DNA of 64,000 nucleotides from Pachyseris speciosa (lineage: Eukaryota > Cnidaria > Anthozoa > Scleractinia > Pachyseridae). The notes below the pieces were generated by a model that searched no databases, was not told the origin of the DNA, and saw nothing but the letters and a program-made list of their open reading frames with translations. A program made the translations under genes and the position numbers. Of this stretch, positions 21,709 through 33,337 are shown piece by piece. Numbering within the stretch: the stretch's first letter is position 1; each line of letters begins with the position of its first letter. The DNA is taken from the NCBI GenBank assembly GCA_016490735.1, contig JAEMWC010001107.1, forward strand, positions 204,262-268,261, written 5' to 3'.

Positions 21709-23236
21709 GTAAAAGCTCTATTAAGTAGCCTGCATGCAGACGTCTCTTATTTCCTTTGTTGCACGCGGAAAAGGGACGTCTGCAAAGCAGCGTCGCTAAT
21801 TGTGTCCCAGTATCCCACTGTTTGGTTTTAAATATCACATAAATAATGAAACATCTGCCGCAGTGGGTATCTGGCCATAATTATGTGCCCAGACAACATT
21901 GCTTTCCAATTTCAGCTCTTCAGTCAGCATGTTCACTATTCTTGTTCGACCACTGAACCTTAATTTGACTCTTCTTGACTCTTCAGCTACTCGCTCGTTG
22001 ATCGCAGGCCTAACAGGAGGAAAGTTGGGAATTACGCGTGTAGAATCCGCATGGAAGACCTTGACAGGCGTTGAAGTGGTAACAACCAGCAAGGAGCGAC
22101 GATCGTTCGGTGAAGAAGAAACTGGTTCCTGTAAGAAAATTCATTTCTCAGGAGAAGCCAATGCTTAACTACCTTGAAAGATTTACGGCGGTAATCTTCG
22201 AAAACCTACTCATTGATTTTTTGCAAGTTGTTGCGAGGTCCATGTATGCCATGTCACTTTTTTAGTTTTCTCAGACACTGTTTACAAAATTAATGTAAGC
22301 TGATGTGGGATGTACAATGAACTGAAGAGAAAGAATTTCTTTGTACAAATTAAATGCTCCATTTCTTTACAACAGATTTCTATCGCTCAACGTTTCGATC
22401 TGTTCCATGGCTGAAAAACACAGAAAACTTCGTATGTTTTCAGATCCGTTTTCATTGGAAAATGCCGCTAAATTTAGGTGGCATAACGCATGCATACAAT
22501 ATGAGACCTTTCTTTACAATAGCCAGGCAACAGAGAACTCATGCACTCCCAGTCGTTGCAGCAAGCATCACTGACCTCACTTCACATTATTGTTTTGAGA
22601 TAGCCGAAGTAAACGTAGAACAAATGCAGTAACTTTCCCGAAATAAACCACAAATAAATTTTTGGGTTAACTTCCCAACCTGCAGCATCTTTTAGGGATT
22701 TCCTGGCAACCCCTTGGAGCAATTTACCAACTGGAACACAGGAAATTACTTACGTCATGGCATTAACATAACCAATCAGAAATTTTCCCCAACATTCCGG
22801 GGAAACCACCCGTGGTTTGGAACACGATTAGCGTCGGTGTTACACAGACGTCTCTCCCCCCGATTTATTTGAGGGGAGGAGGCTGCTGTACACAGGCTAC
22901 TATTAAGCCCCCCGTCTCTATTACGCCCTCTGTTTGGAAGTTGGTTTTGTAACAAGCCCCCCTCCCCCTTTTTGGCACCTGAAGTTTTTTAATTAGTCCC
23001 CCATATTTCCTCTTGCAAAATCACCTTGATGTGGCCCAATTGGTTTGTTTTTAAGCAAATATACACTCAAACTCATAATACTGTTGGCTTGCTCTTTGTT
23101 AGAGAATAAAATTGCACTATAGTTGTTTGAGTTTTTTACCAAAACTGTTGTGAGATAAAAACAGGCTATTCAGCCCCCTGTTGATGAGACCAGTGAAATT
23201 AATTAAGCCCCAGTGGCTTAATAGAGCTTTTATGGT
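21709..23236. mobile_element. Outer MITE with GTAAAAGCTCTATTAAG ends, split by another element
   Basis: Left end CTGTAAAAGCTCTATTAAG, right end CTTAATAGAGCTTTTATGG. Without the nested element it is about 345 bp. TA flanks both tips. Its interior has runs of CCCCC and the phrase CTCTATTACG. It lies in the intron between the exons at 21135 and 23319. Confidence 0.7.
21726..22899. mobile_element. 1.17 kb element nested in the outer MITE
   Basis: Perfect 8-bp duplication CTATTAAG at 21718-21725 and 22900-22907. The ends TAGCCTGCATGCAG and its counterpart CTGTACACAGGCTA are inverted, and both ends carry GACGTCTC and AGCGTCG-type motifs. The interior has open frames of 85-92 codons on both strands that I do not recognise; no transposase. 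Confidence 0.8.
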
Positions 23237-23318
23237 AAGATCAAGAATTAATAAATTCAAGTGTTGCTACATGTATAATGATTTGTACTGATTTTACTAA
23301 TTATTATTCAATTGGCAG

Positions 23319-23348
23319 GCTATCACACAAATGGAGGAGAATTTGAAT
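23319..23348 (+). CDS. MAST-like kinase gene, 30-nt exon
   Basis: Acceptor ATTGGCAG, donor AAT|GTAAGT. Encodes AITQMEENLN in phase 0 on both sides. Corresponds to ATAQMEERL in MAST kinases. Confidence 0.6.
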
Positions 23349-23672
23349 GTAAGTAATGTAGTTAGAACAATAGCATTATTGTTAATATATTATATAATCA
23401 TGATCTCATGACAATAATGATTCAATGATCCTGATGATGATGATGAATGCTTAATTTCTCAATTGATTGACAATTTACAGTGTTGAATTTTAAATTCAAA
23501 AATCCATGTTTACGCATTTAAACAGAAAATAGAAGAACTTTAACATATCAATATCTTAAGCCTATCTGAGACTATCAGCCATGTGCTTGTAGGATTGTAA
23601 ACTGATTATTTCAAAACATCTTAGAAACAAACAGGCATTAAATATTAACATGTATTGTATGTGTATTCATAG

Positions 23673-23753
23673 GAGTTGATTCAAGAATTCTCTGAAGAAA
23701 AATCCCTTAGTCACATTCACTGTGATGGAGTTTTGAACCTTGTTTGGAATCAG
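23673..23753 (+). CDS. MAST-like kinase gene, 81-nt exon
   Basis: Acceptor TTCATAG, donor CAG|GTTTGT. Encodes ELIQEFSEEKSLSHIHCDGV then LNLVWNQ, phase 0 to phase 0. It corresponds to the LAEFI...ADGALSFIHHQ stretch of the MAST pre-kinase domain. The following MAST segment (about 45 residues of helix) was not found before the exon at 27499; a Penelope-like fragment begins only a few bases downstream of this donor. Confidence 0.55.
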
Positions 23754-23769
23754 GTTTGTATCATAGAGA

Positions 23770-24430
23770 CTCTTGTTCTTCGGCCATCGAAGTTTTATAA
23801 GAAAAACAACACATCATTGTGTTACCTTATTTAGGTTTAGAGAGCAACCAGATCGCGAAACGCCTTAAATCTTGTGTTTATAAGTTTTATTCATTCGTTA
23901 ATCTCAAGGTTATTTTTGTTAACAGTCGGCAGATCAAATCCTTCTTTCCCTACAAAGACCGCTTGAATCGTTCCCAAAGGTCAAGGGTTGTTTACAAAGC
24001 AAGTTGTTGGGACTGCGATGATTTCTACATCGGCAAAACGAAGCGACGACTGGTGGATAGAAAAACTGAACATCTTAAAGCGCTCTCCAAACTTGAACAC
24101 ACATCAGCTATTGCCAATCATGTTATGACTACTGGACATAATATGAAATGGGATCACTTTGAAATCCTCGCGTCAGGAAAAACTGATTACCATTGTAAGA
24201 TAAAAGAAACCTTGTTTATACAAGAACTGAACCCGGCGTTGAATGCTAATCTCACCAGTGACAAGCTGTCACTTTATTAACATGTCACTGCTATTTTTAG
24301 TGTTACCCAGATCACTCGCAATTTCTTTTTGAATATAGATAGTGTTTAATCTCATAACGGTTACTTTTGAAAATGTATGTTGGGACATACGAAACGTCAA
24401 GTCAGATTTCATAAAATGCATTGCTTCACC
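23770..24430 (+). mobile_element. 5'-truncated Penelope-like element with GIY-YIG endonuclease domain
   Basis: An open frame ending at 24280 encodes the linker and endonuclease end of a Penelope-like protein. LPYLGLESNQIAKRL and KSFFPYKDRL are typical of the region after the reverse transcriptase. CWDCDDFYIGKTKRRLVDRK then TEH carries the CxxC and the YIG...R...H core of the GIY-YIG nuclease, and the conserved E-x-x-x-I-x-x-L-x-P-x-L-N (ETLFIQELNPALN) closes it. The reverse transcriptase itself is missing. In the 3' tail, a hairpin GTATGT-TGGG-ACATAC is followed by GAAACGTC, which recalls the hammerhead ribozyme known from Penelope elements, in decayed form. Confidence 0.82.
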
Positions 24431-24738
24431 AGGTTTGTATCCTTTTTTCCTTGTTAACCAGTTAATTGGGTTAAATGCAATTTAACCTACATGTAGTTAA
24501 CGACTATGAGCAAGTTTTTGCTCAGTTACTGGCATGGCATTTGCATTTGCTTGTAGCCTTTCTGGCTTATGTCTGACGTCTTCAGGTAGTCCAGTGGTCA
24601 GCGGCGGTTCTGTTTATTTTATGCGTGCACATCCATGTGCTTGTAGTTTTTACTTGCTCTGCATGCGGGGTGTTGCAGCTCGTGTGTTTTAGAGTATTTC
24701 CCCTCCCTCCCCTCCCTTTAGTTTTCTTCTTCTTCTTC

Positions 24739-24776
<38 letters not shown>

Positions 24777-25171
24777 ATTGTTATATTATAATTGTTTATT
24801 CATTTATTTATTTATTGTTTCTTCCACTGAACTCCAAGTTCAGTGTGACGAGTGCTTGGTTTGGGGCTTGGTGTGGCGGGCAGGGCTCATGGCTGGGTTG
24901 CGGGTATAGCAGGCTTATAGGGTGTTCTACCGACCTGGGTGTGGATCAGCGGTACCAGCCCCCAGGTCACTGAGCACCCAACCTCCACTTGCGACGCAGA
25001 TGTTAATGAGAATAAATCCGTGCATTCCCTACACTTCAGTCAAGAGCTTGTTACATGTAGAGTGTAAAGCCAAAGGGCCATGACTTTTTTGTTGGTCATT
25101 TTAAGAACTTGCTACTGAAAAGATGTATAATAATTATTGGGATTCGGCCTGAAAATGAGTGATTCCAGAAA
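24431..25171. other. Non-coding, with ATT microsatellite
   Basis: Contains a TTC/TTA run at 24725-24775 and an ATTT run at 24795-24825. 24860-25000 looks like an old repeat tail. No exons seen. Confidence 0.4.
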
Positions 25172-26985
25172 ATATCCATGCCCTACCATGGAGGGCATCT
25201 CAGAAATTCTGAGGGGTGGGGGGGGGGGGAGGTGTCATTGTACACTTAGAAATGGAGAAGAAAGGCAAACAAAGCACTAGAGTGGCCAATGTTAATATAC
25301 TGCATGTTAGATTGATAATTTAGAAACTCTTCGTTTCTAGCCGCCTACATACACTTAGATAAATTTATAAAGCACAGTTTTCTTCCAATCATTTGGTACT
25401 CCCATCAGCTTTGCAAGCATTTTGAAAGCGACGCAAGCGAAAACTCTGGCCAGTCTCTCACTGCGATTATTAGATTAAAATAGATTCAATATTGCGCAGG
25501 CTTGCTGGGAGCGCGTTCCACAGTGTAGGCGCGGCTACACTGAAAGATCTGTTACCAAGAGATTTTTTCATTTTCCCTGCAGGATGTGATAAAATAGTGC
25601 CTGAATTAGAGCGCGGTAAATAGCGTGCGTGCTTTCTTACGTGACGTAAATTGCTAATATAAGCAGGTGTCCTACCATTCAGTGCTTTAAAAGTTAAAAG
25701 TAAAATTTTAAAATGTATTCTATATCTAACTGGCAAGCAGTGTAATTCTTTTAAAGCAGTGGCGTAATATGGTTATATTTGCGGCTTGAAGTTAGTAACC
25801 TAGCTGCTGCGTTCTGTACTCTCTGCAGTTTTGTTATCTCACAATCTGGAAGTCCATAAAGAGGTCCATTACAATAGTCTATTCTACTGAAGACGAAAGC
25901 ATGCAGAACCATCTTAATTTATCTCTTGCTAAAAATTTACTTATTTTGAAATATGGGTAGACATGGAGAGGTTAGGGTCAAACCAGGAGCCAATATCGTG
26001 CACTTCAGACATGGGCTTAATGTCTGTTGTGCCAACATGGACTGTACAAGGATTAATTTTCAACAGTTGCTGTCTAGATCCGATAATAAGAAATTCAGTC
26101 TTATCATCATTAATTTTTACTGGTAAGAATTTCTCTTTTCATCAACACCCGTAACATAAAGTTTTACTTCTTTTTGTCAGGAAAAACCATTGAATTGTGA
26201 TAAAAAAACAAAAAACTAAAAAATAATTCGAACTCAAAAGGGCATTACGGCTTTATAAATTGACACTATTGGGCGGGCAAAAATATATTCCTGTATCTGG
26301 TGGAATCACAAAGCGTAAGGCTGTCTCAAATTTGAATTTTATAGCTTTCATTTGTCACCAAATGCCAAGCTAAGAGTTATTGCACATAAACAGTCACTCT
26401 CTAAAAAGTGATCCTTACTGCTTGTTAACGCATGTGTGATGGTTCCAAACAGAAATAAAGTATATGTGCACGTTAATTATACAACCTCAAAACAGCAAAA
26501 AGCACTAAGACTGGTGGTCAAAGCTTACATCGAAGAAGTTGGAAGTGTATTGGAGTTATTTTTGGTGTTTTTACCCCCTGGTATAAAGGATTTGGCTTCT
26601 ACATACTTTCACATGTCATGGAGTTTGGCAGATTAATAAAGGAAGTCAAACAGCTTGCTCAATCAGGTCTTAATTTGCATTGATTATTCGCTGGGCTGAA
26701 AATATTGACACAAGTTTTTTTTTGAAGGGAGTGAAGGGATGAATTTCCCTGTAAGGTGTTTGGAAATTAGACAGGGCTTTTCAAAACAGCTGCAAGGCAA
26801 AAGCCGAAATTCCTGAGGGGAGTTTGAAAACTTATGGAAATCCGAAGGCATGGTGGGTGCGGCTAGAGCAGTTTGGAATTCCAAGGGCACGGGGGGCTTG
26901 AGCATTTTGGAATTTCCGATAGTAAGGGGGGAGGGGGGGGGGTATAGATGAAGATGCCTTCCGTGGTAGGGTATGGACCCAGATC
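25172..26985. mobile_element. Inverted-end element (CCATGCCCTACCATGGAGGG type) interrupted by a LINE
   Basis: CCATGCCCTACCATGGAGGG (with GCATCT following) at 25179-25204 reappears inverted with three mismatches at about 26958-26983. Both ends are followed inward by G-rich runs. This suggests the two ends of one old element, although two independent inverted insertions cannot be excluded. Confidence 0.45.
25360..26130 (-). mobile_element. CR1/jockey-like LINE reverse transcriptase fragment
   Basis: On the minus strand, successive frames encode TDIKPMSEVHDIGSWFDPNL, MVLHAFVFSRIDYCNGPLYG, LQRVQNAAARLL and the C-terminus MPVRYRIHFKILLLTFKALN ... FSVAAPTLWNALPASLR. These are the end of the RT palm, the thumb and the conserved LW-N-LP tail of CR1/jockey-group LINEs. 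Frameshifts and a missing 5' part make it non-functional. Confidence 0.8.
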
Positions 26986-27498
26986 TCTAAATTTGCTCTA
27001 CTTTGGCATAAAAACTGGTTGTCATGTCAGAATTGTAGCTCTGCACTTATTTTGTCATTTGAAATTCGAGGAACAGTAAATTAGGGTATGACTTAAGCCT
27101 AATGTTGAAACCAGTTTTTGGACATTCAAAAATCAAAGTACAAAATATGAGGTATAAACCACCAAAGTTGCTTGTGAGAGAAAGTGTAATAGACAAGCTA
27201 TATTTGATGCTTGCTAAATCGCTATGACAGACATTACTTTATGTTGGCACAGATTGTGGAAGCAGCAAGCTCCCTCCCCTGCAAATACCCTGCAGGTCAC
27301 ACACTTACAGAGCGAGCCACTGGCTGCATTGCCTAGAAATTACCTTTCCCTAAATTACATTCAACCACATTTTTGGTGGCGACTAAGTGAAATTGTGTGG
27401 CTGCTGATTTATTTTGCTAGGGCATCATTGGGAATCTGATGAATAGGGTCCCTTTTTACAGAGCACCTCTGTTCTTACTGACCATTTTTTGCTCGCAG

Positions 27499-27572
27499 GC
27501 TCACCTGTTAAAAGGCTTGTGGGGAAGTTGCTGATGATCGTGTCCAGGCCTGCATGACTCTTGGAGTGTCTT
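27499..27572 (+). pseudogene. MAST-like kinase gene, exon with premature TGA
   Basis: Acceptor GCTCGCAG, donor CTT|GTAAGT. In the frame starting at the third base it reads SPVKRLVGKLLMIVSRPA, TGA (27555-27557), LLECL. MAST kinases read KLLIIIARPARLLECLEF here, so the TGA replaces the conserved arginine, as a C-to-T change of a CGA codon would. Exon end phase matches the next exon. The start phase would need a preceding exon that I could not find. Confidence 0.6.
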
Positions 27573-27954
27573 GTAAGTGATCATTGTTTGGGTGTTAACA
27601 CTGGCTAGCTTACTGGAGTAACTTACTGACTTACAGGATGACTAATGAACATGTCATTGGCTTCCCTGTGGGGTCGACCATCGGGCTAATCAGGGAGTTG
27701 TAAAATCAGTAAATCAGGAATTTACCCCAGGGTCGGGGAATCTTGCAAAACAAAGTCCCATGGATGAAGTGTCTCTCGGCAGAAAATCTGTCTGGCATCC
27801 TTTACAAACTTGCGAATTCCCTTACCCCCTAATCTTTGATTGTAAAACAATGTCAAGATTTTCTCCTACCTCGGGCAAAGAATCCCAGCCACCTCCTTGT
27901 CTCCCCCCCACAAATCTCCCCAGTTGGCCTTGTCTGGCAATTCATAGACTAGCA

Positions 27955-29060
27955 GACCCTCTAACTGAGAGACAGACTCACTTGAGGCTGACTGATTGAC
28001 TGTAGGATGGTTGTGAGACTGGCTGAATGTGGGCTGGCTGGCAGACTGATGAACTGACCGCCTGGCTGGCTTGCTGACTGATGAAATGACTGGCGGCTGG
28101 CTGGCTGATGAATTGACTGGCTGGCTAACTGACTGATGAACTAGCTTGCTGGCTGACTGATGAACTGACTGACTGGCTGACTGACTGATGAGCTGACTGG
28201 CTGGCTGACTGACTCATTGAGGAACTGGCTGCTGGCTGACTGGTGAATTGACTGCTGGCTGGCTGGCTGGCTGACTGACTAAGGAACTGACTGGCTGGAT
28301 GGCTGACTGATGAACTGACTGGCTGATGAACTGGCTGCCTTGCTGGGTGACTCTCTGATGAACTGACTGGCTGGCTGACTGACCGATGAAGTGACTGCCT
28401 GACTGACTGACTGACTGACTGGCTGACTGATTGATGAACTGACTGGCTGGCTGGCTGGCTGACGGACTGATTAATTGATGAACTGACTGGCTGAGTGGCT
28501 GATGAACTGGCTGGCTGACTGACTGATGAACTGGTTGGCTGACTGACTGATGAACTGACTGGCTGAGTGGCTGATGAACTGGCTGGCTGACTGACTAATT
28601 GACTGGCCGGCTGGCTGACTCACTGATAAACGCACTAGTTGGCTGACTGACTGGTGAACTGACTGACTGGCTGGCTGGCTGGCTGACTGACTGACTCACT
28701 GGCTGAACTGGCTGGCTGACTGACTGATGAACTGGTTGGCTGACTGACTGATGAACTGACTGGCTGGCTGGCTGACTGACTGCCGGATGAACTGGCTGCC
28801 TGACTGACTGATGAACTGACTGGTTGGCTGGCAGACTGACTGATGAACTGGCTGACTGACTGATAAACTGGCTGACTGATGAACTGACTGGCTGGCTGAC
28901 TGACTCGCTGATGAACTGACTGGCTGGCTGACTTACTGACGAACTGACTGACTCACTGATGAACTGACTGGCTGACTGATGAACTGGCTGGCTGACTGAC
29001 TGATGAACTGACTGGTTTGTGGGCTGACTCAAGAGATGACTGGCTTCAGCTTTAGCCGAT
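27955..29060. repeat. 1.1 kb array of CTGA/CTGG tetramers
   Basis: Almost the whole stretch is built from GACTGACTG, GGCTGGCTG and GATGAACTGACTGGCTG. It is degenerate, with an intermediate period near 36-40. The minus strand is open for 145 codons (Ser/Gln/Pro/Val-rich) because the unit lacks stops on that strand; this does not imply a gene. A smaller relative lies at 33075-33285. Confidence 0.9.
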
Positions 29061-29198
29061 TAGTGTTATGACTGGCTGGCTGTGTGGTGACTCACAGTAC
29101 AGCATGCCAGAAATAGGAGTTCAATTAAACTAGAATGTGTTGCGCCGACTCAGGCTTATGGAGTTGAATTAAACTAGACTTCGTGTCGTGCCGGCGCG

Positions 29199-31832
29199 CC
29201 GCTAACCTGCGTAGCAAGTGTTTCCTAATGGTTTCCGAGCAAAGAAAGACTTAAGAAGTTTTGGCCGCGTGAAAAACGGGGCGAGAGCAAAAAAAATGGA
29301 AAAGGGGGGAGGGGGAGAGGAGGGAAGGTCTGATAGCCAGAATACAACATGGCGAAAGAAAGGAAAGACGCGTTCGAATCAAGTCTACACAAAGCTTTAA
29401 ATTTTCTAGCCTGCCTGGCAGGCTATAAACTTTCTCGCCGAAAGGGGATTTAGTCGCGAATTACAGAAAGAACGAGACATGCGACGAACCATCGAGAGCG
29501 AAAATACCGTCTGTTTTTTGGTTCCGCCGAGGAAGCAACCTCGTTCCCAGGGTCTCTCCTCTTCCCGCCCCCTGGAGCGAGAGAGAAAAGACCCTGGTTC
29601 AGGCTGGTCACATGTCTCCCAGAATCTTGGAGATTGCAAATAAACAAGTCGAGGGAGGGGCGGGTTAGTGTGAAAGTTGTCTTTACTGAGCCTAGGGGAG
29701 AACGGAAAAGTACCGAAAGCCAACGAAGCGTGTTATCCTCGTAGCACGGACCATGTCGAGTGGGATAAATCCTGATAAATCCTCAGCCGCCAAAACAAAA
29801 TTACAAGGCGATGGCTAGTGCGACGGCTGAAAGGCAAAACAAAAGTTGTGAACGGCTAGAGGGTAACTAGTCGGGATCAAGGCTTGAAGTGATACGTGAA
29901 TATGACTTTCGAAGAACACAAGTAAGCAATTGCACGCTAAATGTTAACATTTATAACGGCTTCAGATCACTATCCCTTCGTCAGAGCGAAGGGTTGTACA
30001 CAATTCCTCGATTCGCTTTGACACAGTGGTCAATTTTTCGTTGGGAAGCCAAACAGCACCACAGACGCCAAAATTTTGCATACCACGAAACAAAACAGCC
30101 ACTCGTTTGCCAGGAGGTTAACGCAACGAAGATTTTGTCAGCCGAAGTTTCTACGAAATTTATATTTTGCTCAAAGTGGCTCAGAAAGAAGAAGAAATAA
30201 ACGAGCTATATTTTTCAGAGGCTGTGGAATATCCAAAAGCTTTGACCGTGAAAATCATCGGAGGCGCGTTTCACAGGAAACGATTATCATTCGATCTTCT
30301 CAAAATATGTACCACACCACTTTCGGATGCGTCAATACTTTAACTGTAGCGAATGAAAACGAAACTTTTACACAGCAACCATGAAGAGTCCATGGGAATA
30401 TTAGGACTCTTATAACGGCTGTGCATGTCAAGATCTTTCTCATGCGGTCTCAACCGGGTCGGGAACACGCTATTCTTTATATCAGATAAAACACTAAATT
30501 GCGGTTGCGTTTCGCATCACTCTATGCTCGCCGCCTTTCGATACTAAAGCAGTGATCGTGATCGAAAGCTTTTTGAATGTCAGAGAAATAAAATTTTTAG
30601 TTCCAACGGATGAGAGTTGTCTTGAAACCGATGACTTTCCCAGATGACTGCATGAAATTGTCAGCGAGTAGAGAACACGATAGCCCTCACTTGGATTGTG
30701 ACAAAACAAACGGCAACAAAATATTGAAATATAAGGACCCCTCCCTAACGTCTTCAATTGTCTCAGACACACGTGACCAGCTTGAACCAGGGTCTTTTCT
30801 CTCTCGCTCCAGGGGGCGGGAAGAGGAAAGACCCTGGGAACGAGGTTGCTGAGGAAGAACACGCCAAGCTTCGTCAAAATCCCTCACAAAGGAAGGCAAC
30901 TCGCTTCATGATAATCTCATCGAGGGTAATGCTTACGAGAACTTTGACTTGGAGGCCGCCTTCAGGAAGATTATCTATATTCAGAAAATGGAGCGTAACT
31001 GAATGTCATTGAATAAGAATAGCGTGTATTGTGTTCTGCTTCGTTCTTCAAAGAACGCCGACCGAGGTAAACAACAGTGGCCGGGTATTCTACAGTACTA
31101 GTACACCAGGCGACAACACTCAAACCGATTTGCGGATCGCACTTCTTCCCTTTGGCGTGTCCAGCAAACGCTTCTTTACTGGTGTGACTTTGTCGGAGTT
31201 GACTTCGAATGAATACAGTAATCTAAGATTTCGAATCTTGCGAGCACAAGGATTACAAACGTGACCTGATTACTTTTCACATTCAGCTCTCACATTTTAC
31301 CACCTCAAGTCCAACTTCCTAGCAGATTAGTGCTAAAATGTCTTCGTCGCAGTCCTTCCTTTTCGACGGATCGAAAAGATTTTCTGTAGAAATAAAGCTT
31401 GTTTGGTTTAAATCACCAAATTTAACTTTGAAATTGCAAGTACAAAGCCTGCGTTGGTCGCTCGGATTCATTTGAGATTCCTCAATTCCCACACCACACG
31501 CGCGTTGCGAAATATTTTGTCAAGTCAAGTTTGTTTTGGACACGAGTACTCGAAAATTCACTTCTGTTATGGGAGGCGAAACATTTTATTGGTTTATTTA
31601 TGACAGCCGATGACAGCATGAAATTTCACTGAGTGCGCTCAGGCATGACAGGCCAAGTGGGTGGTTTTCAAGTTTGTCTGCAAGCGTTTCCTCCTCTCCT
31701 CTCACCCTCCCCACTCTTTAATTTTTTTTTACTCTCGCCCCATTTTTCGCGCGGGCAAAACATCGAAAAATCCCTTTGCTCGATCTATCTTTGCTAGAAA
31801 ACCACACGGAAACGCTTGCTACGCAGGCTAAC
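29199..31832. mobile_element. 2.6 kb foldback-type element with TAACCTGCGTAGCAAG ends
   Basis: The left segment 29203-29345 (CTAACCTGCGTAGCAAGTGT onward) is the inverse of 31660-31830 (...CTTGCTACGCAGGCTAAC) over about 140 bp, including a GGGCGAGAGYAAAAAAAA phrase. Inside, a second inverted pair of about 95 bp (29529-29632 and 30762-30852, with CCCAGGGTCT and GACCCTGG motifs) may be two copies of another MITE. Short open frames inside show no recognisable domain. No target duplication was found. Confidence 0.6.
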
Positions 31833-31959
31833 ACACCGCTTTCTTATGGCATTATTAATCCGTGTTAGGGCCCATGAGCTGAATGTTATCCTCATGAAAA
31901 CATGAAAATGCAAAAAGTCGTTTTGAGATTGCTTTGCTGTGAGTGAAGTTGTTGAGTGA

Positions 31960-32026
31960 TTGTGGTTTTGAATTGTTGTGAATGGATTTTTGTCGAGTAT
32001 TACGTTGTTACGGTATTACGGTATTG

Positions 32027-32057
<31 letters not shown>

Positions 32058-32930
32058 TCTATTTCACTTTCACCTAAAAATTACAATTTAATAGCAAATA
32101 AAATCTTAAGGAATGGTGTAAAGTGAGTGGAGTCCAAAGAAAGCATAGCTTGTAACAATATTGACCCCACCTAGTGGTACACAAATAATAAGTAAATAAT
32201 AAAGGCTGAGCAGATTTTACACAAAACAAAACAAAACACAATCAAAACGAATATATTCATCATAATAATTAATGCATGCAAAGATGCAAAATAAGATATA
32301 GTTTTGTAACAAGACGTAGAAGTGAAATAAAGAACAATCATCAAAGCCTTAGAATGAATATTGAGCGCAAATCAATCCAAAAAATTAGAATAATGGGATA
32401 ATTAATATAAAGAACTATACTATAAAAAAATTAATTGGCAGTCAAAAGAAAAACGATTTAAAAATGGCATTTTTAAAAGTCTGGACACTTGGTTTGCTTT
32501 TAATTTCGTTGCTCAGGCCGTTCCAAAGTTTTTTCCCTTTATAGGAAATTGCATTTTGGTAAATTTTAACATTGAATTTTACAAAGGAAAATGAAGATGA
32601 TCAGATTGACGAGTATTATGTGAATGAACTTGGTTGTTGGTAATCATAAGATGGTCAAATAGATCTGGAAGTAGAATGAATGAATTTTTGTCGAGTATTA
32701 CGTTGTTATGCTATTACGGGATTGTTTTGCCGGCTGTGAATCAATTTTTGTCGGACTGCTACGTTGTCACACTATTACTGGATTTTGCTGTGAATCAGTT
32801 TTTGTCGGACTACCACCTTGTTACGCTATTACTGCATACTACGTTGTTTTGGCAGTGAATATTTTAATTTTGTCGAACTACTACATAGTCACGCATGACA
32901 TCTTTTGTCTGTTATTCTAAAATCTGGAGA
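31960..32930. repeat. Minisatellite of about 55 bp, split by a LINE
   Basis: Units containing GTGAATSAATTTTTGTCG and ACGTTGTTACGCTATTACTG occur at 31975-32027 and again at 32680-32900. The intervening 32029-32670 is LINE sequence. Confidence 0.65.
32029..32670 (-). mobile_element. 3' end of a CR1/L2-like LINE with (GATT)n tail
   Basis: The minus strand reads YKGKKLWNGLSNEIKSKPSV, then QTFKNAIFKSF, the conserved C-terminal tail of such LINEs, at about 32440-32560. It ends in seven GATT repeats (plus strand AATC, 32029-32060). Confidence 0.7.
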
Positions 32931-33074
32931 GAACCAGTTAAAGACTAGAGCAGTGAAAAGAGAGGAAGAGAACCATTTAGCGCAAAAACGAGGGATAAGA
33001 TCGCTCTTATTACGTTTTTATGGGGAAAAAGCGGAACGGAAAATCGCAATCCTATAGCGGGCAGCATATGACTT

Positions 33075-33285
33075 TCATAGACAAGCTGACTGTTTGACAG
33101 AGACAAACTGACAGGCTGGCTAACTGGAGGCTGGTCTGAACAACTGACTGAATACATCATAATGGCATGATTGGGTAGCAGGCCATCTTGCTGACACAGC
33201 AAGCTGGCTGTCTGCCTGGTTGGCTCAGTGGTAGGCAGACATACTGGCTGATTGACTCACTGGTATGCTGACTTGTGAACTGATT
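33075..33285. repeat. Degenerate CTGA/CTGG repeat
   Basis: Same tetramer composition as 27955-29060 (GGCTGGCTAACTGG, GACTGACT and similar), much shorter and more diverged. Confidence 0.6.
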
Positions 33286-33337
33286 GCTTGATTTACCGCC
33301 GGTAAGTGCTAAATTGAACATTTTCGTGTATTCACAG

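Noticed and set aside
28595..29032. 145-codon Ser/Gln/Pro/Val-rich frame
   Set aside because: Low-complexity translation of the CTGA/CTGG array.
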